Positions 19,601-25,220 of a stretch of DNA of 26,062 nt are shown here, one piece after another; the stretch's first letter is position 1; each line of letters starts with the position of its first letter. Origin of the DNA: Lutibacillus sp052034115 (GTDB lineage Bacteria; Actinomycetota; Actinomycetes; Actinomycetales; Dermatophilaceae); contig JBPOIZ010000023.1 in NCBI GenBank assembly GCA_052034115.1, forward strand, positions 1 through 26,062. The letters run 5' to 3'. The position numbers were made by a program, and so were the translations under genes. The notes beneath the pieces are model-generated. The model searched no databases, was not told the origin of the DNA, and saw only the letters and a list, made by a program, of their open reading frames with translations.

Positions 19601-22600
19601 GCGTCCAGGGCCGACCGGACGGTGGTGGCCGGGTCGAAGAGCAGCCGGTCCAGACCGTCGGGGTCGAGGCCGCCGGCGCGGACCACGCCGAGGGCCGCGA
19701 GCAGGTCCATCAGCTCAGGCGCGGCAACGGCGACGCGGGCGACCACTTCCGCGAGGAGGACCTTGACCTCGGGCAGCGCCGGCGTGGCACCGTCGAGCCC
19801 GTCGGCGCGCACCACCCACCGCTCGCGCTGCGCGTCGAAGGCCCGGGCGTCGTGCAGGACGATCTCGCACGATCCGTTCCCGACACCGACCGGTATGCCG
19901 ACCCGCACCTCGAGCCAGCGGCATTCGAGGTCGCGCTGGGTGGCACCCGGGCCGCCGATGATCCAGCCGTCGGTCACACCGATCCGCACGGTGGTCAGGA
20001 CCTCGCGGAGCGTCCGCAGGTCGCCCGCGCCGCCGGCGCGGAGCACCTGGACGAGGTCGACCGAGGCCCCCAGCCCCACCATGAGCCCACCGAGGTCGGC
20101 CTCCAGGACCGGGACGTCGACGCCGAGGTGGAGCTCCTGGACCGGCTGGGGGGGCGCGGCGAGGACCCCGTCGGCCCGCGCGCGCACCGACTCGGCGACC
20201 ACCGCGGCGATGGCCCGACGCGCCTGGTCCTCGGTGATCGCGCCATGGACCACGGTCAGGGCCATCCCGGCCCGCCGGGTGATCGGTTCGAGGGCCGGCA
20301 GGTCGCCGGCGTCGCGGACCGCCACGGCACGCCCTACCAGCCCGAGCCCGCGCTGGTAGGGCGAGGCCTCCAGCCCGAGGACGTGGTCGGGCCAGGGGTC
20401 GACGTCGGCCGGGCGCAGGGTGTCGAGGAACCTGGCCGCATCACCGCCCAGGCCGGTCGCCGAGCCCGCAACGGACACCGCGGACCACGGTGCCCCGACG
20501 GTCAGAACGGCGCTGACGTGCGGGTTCTCGCTGCCGGCCTGGACCGCGGCGGCACCGGCCGGGCCGTATCCCACGAGCACGAGGTCTGCCGTCCGGCCGG
20601 CCAGCGCAGCGGCGATGCGGGCGGTCTGGACCGCCATACCGGCACTGGCCGGTGGGATGCGGAGGTACCACGGACCGGCACCGGCCGCCGACACCGTCGA
20701 CGCGGGGTCAGCCGCTGAGGCATCGAGGTAGGAGGTGGACGGAACGCCCCGATCCCAGGTCGGCTCGACGCCGACGTGCACCACGGCGACGCCCGCCGGC
20801 ACCAGGTCGAGAAAGAATCCGGTTCGGCCCGCCGCCACGAGCTCGGCGTAGGACATGCCCTCCGCGACCGAGGCCTCGACGCCGTCGGGGAGGGTGACCG
20901 GCGGGCCGCTGATGCCGTCGGAGCCGGTCCACCGGGTCACCAGGGCGTCGAGGCCGTCGCCCAAGCCCGCGCGAGACACCAGCACGTCGGCGATGCCGGG
21001 CACGGAGGTGGCGGCGTAGCGCAGCGCCGTGACGACGTCGCCCATCGCCGGTGCCTCCGCATCGACGAGCGCGGTCAGGCGCGAGGACACGCCGCTGACC
21101 AACGAGATGTCCACCGGCTGGCAGCCCGGGACGGTCCAGGCCACCAGGCCGGGCGCGCGCGGCTCCCCCGCGACCGGGCAGCGGTAGGGCAGGGCGGGCT
21201 GACCCTGGCCGAGCGGCGCATCGAGGGTCCAGCCACTGAGCAACGTGGCGACCGGCGCCAGGACGGCCCGCAGGTGGGCGCAGTTCAGCGCCAGGTCCAC
21301 CGCCCAGGCCCGAAGCGCCGCCGCCGGATCGGCGACGAGGCCGGCCAGGCGCAGGCTGCCCGTCGGGCGACCCCACCCGACCAGGTCGAGCAGGACGGTG
21401 ACGACGGGGCTGTCCGCCTGACGCAGGAGGTGGAACAGCGCGTCCTGCACCTCGTCCCAGTCCGGCGTGAAGGTGAGCGACCCGTCCGCTCCGATCGCGG
21501 GCATCGGTATGGCGTAGCGCACCGGTGCCGTCGCGAGCTCGGAGACCAGGTGCAGGCCGGAAGCATCCAGGGCGACCCCGAGACCGCGACCGGGTGCCCA
21601 GGCCAGGTCGACCGCGACCGAGGAGACCTCGAGGCTCAGCGCCGCAGCGCCCAGGCGCACCGGGTCGGCCCCGGTCGGGGTCAGGGCCAGCCTCCCCGCG
21701 GCCCGGCTGACGAAGGCCACCGCACCGGTGGCCAGGTCGACGTCCAGCGCCAGGAGCCGGGCCTGGGCCTGGACCTGCAGCCCGTCCAGGACGGGGGTCG
21801 CCGCGTCGGCAGCAACCGCGAGGGCGAGGTGCGAGCCGGCCTTCCAGGCCAGCAGCGCCACCCCGGAGACGATCTCGACCCGCCACGGGATCGCCTCGGT
21901 GCCGTCGCCGGGCACCGCGGCAGCGGCCGTGCCGGTGAGCAGAGCCCGCAGCGAGCCGAGCACCTCGGCCATCGCGTCGTCGTCGTCGAGCAGGTCGTTC
22001 CAGTAGCCCCGGACCGCACCGAGGGGATCGGCGATGACGTCGGTGACCCGGATGGGGTCGATCCCTCCGGGTGGGTCGATCCCCAGGAGGCCCTTGAGGA
22101 GATCGCCGGCCTCGCCGAGGGCGTCCAAGGCAGCGGACAGGGCAGCGTCGACGACGGTGTCGACAGCATCGAGGGCGGCCTGCGGCGAGGACAGGTCGAG
22201 GACCGCATAGGTCTCGCCGCCGGGAACGAGGGTGACGTGGTGCACGGTGAGCCGGAAGGCCGGGCGGCCGTCGGCGTCCAGGGCCACGCCGACGTGGACC
22301 GACCCGAGGCCGGGAGGGCCGCCGGGCAGCAGCCTGGCCCCGCCGGCATCCTCACCGAAGACGGCCTCCAGCCGGGCGCTGGGCACCGCGACGACCGAAC
22401 CGGTGCCGGTGTCGGCCCGCAGTAGGTCGACGGTGGCCACCGCCTGCACGCCCGCTCGGGTGTCGTAGGCCAGCGACACCCAGGGAACGAGCACCGGGTG
22501 CCCCCCGGCGGCGCTGGGGGTGACTCGCAGCCCGGCCGTGATGGTTGCAGCGCCGACGGTCTTGCGCACCGCGTCGAGCTCCGGCAGGGCGGTGCCGTGG

Positions 22601-23532
22601 AGGAGGAGCGCGAGCTGGCTCAGCCACGCGTCGCGGGCATCGTTGTCCGACAGGACGCCCTCGACCCACTCGACGATCGCGGACAGGCCTCGGGTCGGCA
22701 GGTCGGCCAGCGGCAGGGCCGGCAGGTCGGTGACGGTGCGCAGGCCGACCATCCCGGCCAGACCGGCGGCGACGCGCAGCCCGGGGTCGTCCAGGTCGAG
22801 GGTGTCCAGCTGGGCGCGGAGCAGACCGAGGACGAACTCGAGCACATCGGCTCCGAGCTCGTCGATGCCGTCGGTGACCAGGCTGCGGGTCTGCGGGGTG
22901 GTCGCCCCGGGGAGTTGCAGATCGATGAGGTCCAAGCGGAAGAACACGTCGTCGCCGGGCCCGGTGGGGATGCCCAGGACCGCGGTGGCTCCGCGCAGGT
23001 ATGGCGCACCGGGCACCGGAGCATCGGCGGTGAAGACGGCCTCGACCTCGACGGTGACCCGTCCACCGGCCCGGCCGAGCAGGAGCCAGCGGGGGTGCTC
23101 ACCGGCCGGCGGGCGGGTGTCCGCGCCGCTGCCAGGCACCTGGGCGATCGGGACGTGGACCCGGGTGGTCACTCCGGGTGTCACCGATGCGGTGCTGTGC
23201 TCCAGGCCGATGCCGACGGCGACCGGGCCGCCGTCAGCCGGGTCCGTGACGACGGCCGAGATGGTGACATTCGGCGCGGATTCATGGAACAGCGGCACCC
23301 ACCGGGTGCCCCCGGTCGTGCGGCCCTGCGGCGGGCCCAGCACCTCGTCGACGAAGTCGAGCAGCGCTCCGCGCTGGTCGTCGTCGGAGAGCAGGTGCTT
23401 GAGCCCGTGCGGGTTGCTCGGTCCGCCCATGGGGTCGTTGAACCAGGCGGAGTTCGTGCCCGAACCGGTGGTCAGCCCGATCGCGCGGGACAGCTGCCCG
23501 AAGGAGCCGAGGCCGGTCTCGGTGAGCGCCAT
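13633..23532 (-). CDS. Giant DUF6603-domain protein (3,299 aa), operon gene 2
   Basis: One uninterrupted frame of 3,299 codons; ATG at 23532, 4 nt after the upstream stop, with only a weak ribosome site. Residues about 2120-2600 (DNA about 15740-17170) carry the DUF6603 signature: GLGGGFGINRGLRVPDDI, then GLARMALP, GGYHPSFHRDGYPDVPRLG (near 2447) and YFALTSEALMAGVDVEVSVD. I recognise this by pattern, with good confidence. The first 2,100 residues alternate beta-rich stretches with short helical modules (about 281-305, 508-535, 738-766, 1501-1526). Residues about 930-1180 resemble an alpha/beta-hydrolase whose nucleophile elbow reads GYGPAG (988-993), without Ser. After DUF6603 come a beta domain, a basic Ala/Lys/Arg-rich linker (about 2874-2950) and a final beta-rich domain. 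There is no signal peptide. Function is unknown; a structural or shell-like role is inference. Confidence 0.88.
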   Translation of the reverse strand: MALTETGLGSFGQLSRAIGLTTGSGTNSAWFNDPMGGPSNPHGLKHLLSDDDQRGALLDFVDEVLGPPQGRTTGGTRWVPLFHESAPNVTISAVVTDPADGGPVAVGIGLEHSTASVTPGVTTRVHVPIAQVPGSGADTRPPAGEHPRWLLLGRAGGRVTVEVEAVFTADAPVPGAPYLRGATAVLGIPTGPGDDVFFRLDLIDLQLPGATTPQTRSLVTDGIDELGADVLEFVLGLLRAQLDTLDLDDPGLRVAAGLAGMVGLRTVTDLPALPLADLPTRGLSAIVEWVEGVLSDNDARDAWLSQLALLLHGTALPELDAVRKTVGAATITAGLRVTPSAAGGHPVLVPWVSLAYDTRAGVQAVATVDLLRADTGTGSVVAVPSARLEAVFGEDAGGARLLPGGPPGLGSVHVGVALDADGRPAFRLTVHHVTLVPGGETYAVLDLSSPQAALDAVDTVVDAALSAALDALGEAGDLLKGLLGIDPPGGIDPIRVTDVIADPLGAVRGYWNDLLDDDDAMAEVLGSLRALLTGTAAAAVPGDGTEAIPWRVEIVSGVALLAWKAGSHLALAVAADAATPVLDGLQVQAQARLLALDVDLATGAVAFVSRAAGRLALTPTGADPVRLGAAALSLEVSSVAVDLAWAPGRGLGVALDASGLHLVSELATAPVRYAIPMPAIGADGSLTFTPDWDEVQDALFHLLRQADSPVVTVLLDLVGWGRPTGSLRLAGLVADPAAALRAWAVDLALNCAHLRAVLAPVATLLSGWTLDAPLGQGQPALPYRCPVAGEPRAPGLVAWTVPGCQPVDISLVSGVSSRLTALVDAEAPAMGDVVTALRYAATSVPGIADVLVSRAGLGDGLDALVTRWTGSDGISGPPVTLPDGVEASVAEGMSYAELVAAGRTGFFLDLVPAGVAVVHVGVEPTWDRGVPSTSYLDASAADPASTVSAAGAGPWYLRIPPASAGMAVQTARIAAALAGRTADLVLVGYGPAGAAAVQAGSENPHVSAVLTVGAPWSAVSVAGSATGLGGDAARFLDTLRPADVDPWPDHVLGLEASPYQRGLGLVGRAVAVRDAGDLPALEPITRRAGMALTVVHGAITEDQARRAIAAVVAESVRARADGVLAAPPQPVQELHLGVDVPVLEADLGGLMVGLGASVDLVQVLRAGGAGDLRTLREVLTTVRIGVTDGWIIGGPGATQRDLECRWLEVRVGIPVGVGNGSCEIVLHDARAFDAQRERWVVRADGLDGATPALPEVKVLLAEVVARVAVAAPELMDLLAALGVVRAGGLDPDGLDRLLFDPATTVRSALDAAASDLARALRGLLGGPSEAPSAPASPLVTVAVGGSSVVLDLAARTLTASTTLAVAGAPPLTLAVSASPTGASGTAGLGLVDPVLGGLAAEVSVATGSGASFAIRHRSPGAATDRTVPLYPSADADGLRTVLLSVVPAALAQAVATVCRTHATGGGAAALDAALSALGLLTPWSAGQPPRVLLPVGLFTDPGAWLRHRADPASAVVALLDALAQVVVPDRGAEPGWPIADVLTIDYRVVDGRLELLADLHVDDTIDGRPIIVHVVGGLAIGLSGPAIGPPTGVLDASVTVDGRGLRLRLAPSVTLELLRPNPAAPLRIYPDGPGLGQALGEVAESVVPMALNELAGHRSDAGSSLVKDVGAAVFDLGAALELLEADQFSGARIANFAIDPAAALLGRLPALVSSGLATLAHALDPAGGVVVVSTPGTDQRRFAFGAGGRVHVTLDGSAGTPAVVVGGSIPLGNPVLGQLHLVGLRLGASGIQADVRLGPVTVAAGPVTLRPIVQLRAGMGFDGLPSGSRLLAIGVATDATGTESVQVRWALDATAPVPAVVTHGVTDSVDEDIERFALAMLGIALQIASGLLAEHLRPILPAQAVTALQDVVFTGGDVEIDASFITDLLDPDALLHRLKVLAWNLAGVGLSVTIEDTVTIGLVAQGAGATKDLGLQVSIAEGKRIVLAPGETEVSLEVDARWIDPEVPAGLSILVLRGTVDSLDLVPGITVAGLGLRFRKTSGPLLNLGAISLDAIAVHLYGQATGAGVGGGARLQLDGLAVAPGGGGTNGVANALMNDAGASASPASRPSFSPSLAIQKHPNLPVGVSLRAGDPPGPWWIVIQRQLGPLYVDRIGLNTVESGGKITQISLLFSGSVSLFGLNASVDQLGITWNGGDVLSISSWSVDLMGLAVSADMAGLTLAGGLLKTVEGNAISYVGMLSAKFAVYGLSVFGGYTKDGANASFFVFGAINGPIGGPPAFFITGLGGGFGINRGLRVPDDISKFADYPFIKALDPAASAPSDPMAELAKLSVYFPHQMGNFWFAGGISFTCFSLVDGIAVIAVSIGDGLELYLLGLARMALPRPNAALVSIELALLARFSTREGVFMIKAQLTDNSWLLYEDVRLTGGFAFAVWWKGPLAGQFVLTMGGYHPSFHRDGYPDVPRLGIIWRVSDAICIKGGSYFALTSEALMAGVDVEVSVDFGWVWASIGFGAHGIVYFDPFWFEVMAYARISAGIDIDLGLFSISLSITIGAQIKVWGPEFAGEATFEIGPCDVTVGFGSQTKVAKPPLTWPQFVAKYLEDSGSGSARSLSSIAGKGSLPANTEGATAAPSSDGSAERPFEVFAEFELTFVTTVPTQWFDVGLDEAIEIPIVRSDGAGSQLGLWPMQSRDLQSRLVIRLEKKGAKTFAAENVGLHRLMANLAKAAKDPAGTRLGSDAFPLGAWGPPQPLGLPVTPLPSGDIVTAGNRITVVAQVDLVPGSIEIDYYRVEAGRRRLPLQAKGPARAAFLAVSATLPPVTPATAEEALATAARTLFGPRVVRTEDRPEGLLDRGGHSSLAAASYVRERVAPPLFGSLTDGLAKANGADGKRKAAPDAPTKTAPTVRAPFVAGLLASGAGAKARGKVTTVARRDVKRRLAPSLDSVRGRLGVQLPTSLTTTAVPVRVKDGTVLTTAPAPFTDALGLAGSVVGGRIGSPGLAALVGGLNGSGGGGPQAAGRVRRSAPAGPRRDAQGRFLPQADETAQPLRSGDLVVLQLPDSAIDVGGDRPELVIAGAARVVVTDGHAVVIDTELRDGSVGIPVGANLVAVHSDGDADATDGMAGWHPHTRVARLGGRSALAPGATLTVDQSDGGGLAWTTAAAVVATAGKVTTRFTRAVRTVVVLLSGDTARTLDPTELVLLGASVATDQAGTAVPPTVVSLGALSALVYDVRPDPRAAAVSVAVRVGGAWSLAGVLGGTDSVAQTADVIARRGVAGVAARLLAASGPGTTATWKAGGSR

Positions 23533-23536
23533 ACCG

Positions 23537-24148
23537 TCAGCCGCCGATTGCCGACAGGTCGTGGCGAGCCATCGGCTGGAGCAGCAGCACGTCCTGTCCC
23601 GCTGCGATGGCGCCCGGGACCAGCGGGCGGCCCTGTGCGTCCTTGCCGACGTCCGCGCAGAGGCGACGAGCCAGTTCGAGCACGGCCTCCCACGCGAAGG
23701 CGGTCAGCGGACCGGACCACAGGTCGGCGATGAGATCTGGCGCGACGACCCGCTCGTAGGCCGACATGACCAGTCCGGCCGGGGCATCGGGACGGCCCAC
23801 GGCGATGGGCACCGGGACCGGGAAGGGCTTCTCGAGCTGGTCGCAGTCGACGGTGACGGTGACGGTGACCAGGCCCTCGGTGCAGGTGATCGTCGTGGAG
23901 CCGGCGTCGACCGACAACTCCGATCCACCGTCCTGCCAGACCAGGTGGAGGTTCGCCCCGGCCGGCACGTCGACGACGAAGCGGATGATCGTCGTGAGCA
24001 GTTTCTGAGCGGCCTCCTGCGGGACCTCGACGACACGCTTGGTCAGCTCGCCGGTCTTGACCGGCCGAGCCACCTTGGCCATCTTGAGCCAGCCGACATC
24101 GGTCAGCTGCGCACCGAAGATCGTGCCCGCGACAGGCTGGGTGGACAC
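23537..24148 (-). CDS. Small conserved protein of unknown function, first gene of the operon
   Basis: A 203-aa protein starting at GTG 24148 with a clear GGAGGG site about 6 nt upstream. It ends 4 nt before the giant gene's ATG. The first 60 residues contain GWLKMAKVARPVKTGELTKR; the middle is beta-rich with Thr/Val repeats (TEGLVTVTVTVDCDQL). The C-terminal third is helical (FAWEAVLELARRLCADVGKD) and ends in VLLLQPMARHDLSAIGG. I do not recognise the family. It has no signal peptide and no catalytic motif. As the leading gene, with the only strong ribosome site near the putative promoter, it may set the translation level for the chain of coupled genes behind it. Confidence 0.82.
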   Translation of the reverse strand: MSTQPVAGTIFGAQLTDVGWLKMAKVARPVKTGELTKRVVEVPQEAAQKLLTTIIRFVVDVPAGANLHLVWQDGGSELSVDAGSTTITCTEGLVTVTVTVDCDQLEKPFPVPVPIAVGRPDAPAGLVMSAYERVVAPDLIADLWSGPLTAFAWEAVLELARRLCADVGKDAQGRPLVPGAIAAGQDVLLLQPMARHDLSAIGG

Positions 24149-24334
24149 GCACGCCCTCCGATCCCCAGGGGCGGCGCACGAAAGGAGGGGTCCGCTGCCG
24201 GTCCTGTGACCTGAAGCACAGCACTGCGGTTAAGTGGACGTCAAGGGGTAATTCCGACAAAGGGCGCATCTCCCATCCCGCCGATCACGGCCTTGTCGAG
24301 GCGAGGTGTCCGGGGTGACGCGTAGGGTCGGATC
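24149..24334 (-). promoter_or_regulatory. Divergent intergenic region, probable promoter of the six-gene operon
   Basis: This 186-nt gap separates the leftward operon from the rightward helicase remnant and must hold the operon promoter if transcription starts next to the first gene. On the minus strand TTGACG (plus coordinates 24239-24244) fits a -35 element and is followed 17-18 nt later by only a poor -10 (TGTGCT-like), so the exact promoter is uncertain. An AAAGGAGGGG stretch at 24181-24190 on the plus strand looks like a ribosome site but no reading frame follows it. No terminator or operator palindrome is convincing. Confidence 0.3.
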
Positions 24335-24690
24335 GTGTCGCGCACCGTGCACCTAGAGGTCACCGCCCCGCCGGTGGTCAGCTGGGTCCAGGCGCATGCG
24401 CATCGCGGTCTCGTCCACCGGGTGTCGGTCGTCGTCGGGGGGCCGACCGCGGTGGATGTCGAGGTGACCGTCACCCTCGTCGACGCGGCTGGTGTGGCCC
24501 TGTCCGGGTCCTGGCTGCCCGGCAATGGGTCATCGAGCTTGGTGCCGAGTTGCTCGCGCTCGAACTGCTCGCGGCCTTCGTCCAGCCGAACCACCCGTCG
24601 GTCGCGCACCTTGCCGCGTGGTCCGGACGCAGCGCTTGCGCCGAGTCGGGGACGTCCTCTTTCCGGCTGAACAGCCGTATGAGGAGGATG
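24335..24690 (+). pseudogene. Broken N-terminal fragment of a DUF4011-type helicase gene
   Basis: From GTG 24335 the frame reads VSRTVHLEVTAPPVVSWVQ and continues to about 24507, resembling the N-terminus of actinobacterial DUF4011 superfamily-I helicase-like proteins. At about 24508 the family-like sequence jumps to another frame: VLAARQWVIELGAELLALEL, then LAAFVQPNHPSVAHLAA. In intact members, as I remember them, these two blocks are in one frame and separated by roughly 50 or more residues. So an internal deletion has also shifted the frame. Family similarity fades after about 24600, and the helicase core is absent. The remnant ends against the 3' end of the minus-strand immunity-like gene, suggesting that arrival of the toxin region replaced the rest. 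The exact end is uncertain. Confidence 0.6.
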
Positions 24691-24701
24691 CGGGGTTACC
24701 G

Positions 24702-25220
24702 TCAGCTGGCTGGCGGGGCGATCGGTGGCCGCTCGAAACGATCCCAATCCCCGAACACCGGGATCGGCACCCAATGATCATCGACCGGCACATCCCGGAA
24801 CTCCCGCAACTCACTCCGGCCCGAGACCTTGTCCTTGGCATCGATGCTCGCGTAACCGTCCGGCTCCCAGGAGTAGGTCACCATCGCTCGGCACTCGCTC
24901 TGCGTGTACACCCGCTCATGGTCCGGGTACGCATAGAAGGCCGCCGTCTCGAGAAACAACTCGTCCCGGGAGTCGTCACGCACGCGATAGTCATGCACAG
25001 CCCGGATGCTGCCCTCGGGATGGTAGGTCCTGGCCCGCACGAACATCCCGCGCGGCTGCAACTCCAGCGTGTACCGCGGCACCCGCTGACCCTCCTCCAG
25101 CGCCGACACCGAAAACCACGGACCACCCTCGAACCGGCGCCTCGCCACCGCCTCATCGACCTCATCGACCGGCGCGAAGCTACGCAGGTTCCACCGCTGC
25201 CCATATCGATAGTCGGTCAC
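24702..25220 (-). CDS. Probable immunity protein for the adjacent toxin
   Basis: A 172-aa soluble protein of unknown family. I prefer the GTG at 25220: it makes a 4-nt GTGA overlap with the toxin stop, and GGAG lies about 9 nt upstream. The ATG at 25235 in the same frame (177 aa) is the alternative. The protein has no signal peptide or membrane helix and is rich in aromatic and charged residues, for example FEGGPWFSVSALEEGQ, LQPRGMFVRARTYHPEG and RAMVTYSWEPDGYASID. The evidence for immunity is position: a small, unrelated cytoplasmic gene directly after, and coupled to, a polymorphic toxin C-terminus. No known immunity family was recognised. No copy of the GTATGNCG motif is found in it. Confidence 0.7.
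   Translation of the reverse strand: MTDYRYGQRWNLRSFAPVDEVDEAVARRRFEGGPWFSVSALEEGQRVPRYTLELQPRGMFVRARTYHPEGSIRAVHDYRVRDDSRDELFLETAAFYAYPDHERVYTQSECRAMVTYSWEPDGYASIDAKDKVSGRSELREFRDVPVDDHWVPIPVFGDWDRFERPPIAPPAS

Larger units (their letters stand above)
1114..23534. repeat. Dispersed GTATGNCG motif (29 copies, both strands)
   Basis: GTATG or CATAC occurs about 30 times and in 29 cases the motif is GTATGNCG. Plus-strand copies begin at 1114, 2035, 2749, 4367, 5137, 7534, 9073, 11482, 12190, 14232, 19893, 21507 and 22999. Minus-strand copies have their CATAC at 1662, 2178, 4018, 4547, 6202, 8040, 8589, 9597, 9939, 10508, 13845, 16393, 16821, 19160, 20635 and 23530. Sixteen extend to CGGTATGNCG. 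Copies fall in every codon phase and in intergenic DNA (2749). The only other GTATG found, at 24677 in the helicase remnant, is followed by AGG. Counts were made by eye and may miss a few. Function is unknown. Confidence 0.7.

Noticed and set aside
2774..24148. Idea that the six-gene operon is a contractile injection system or prophage
   Set aside because: No tube, sheath, baseplate spike, AAA ATPase, portal, terminase or integrase motif is visible in any of the proteins.
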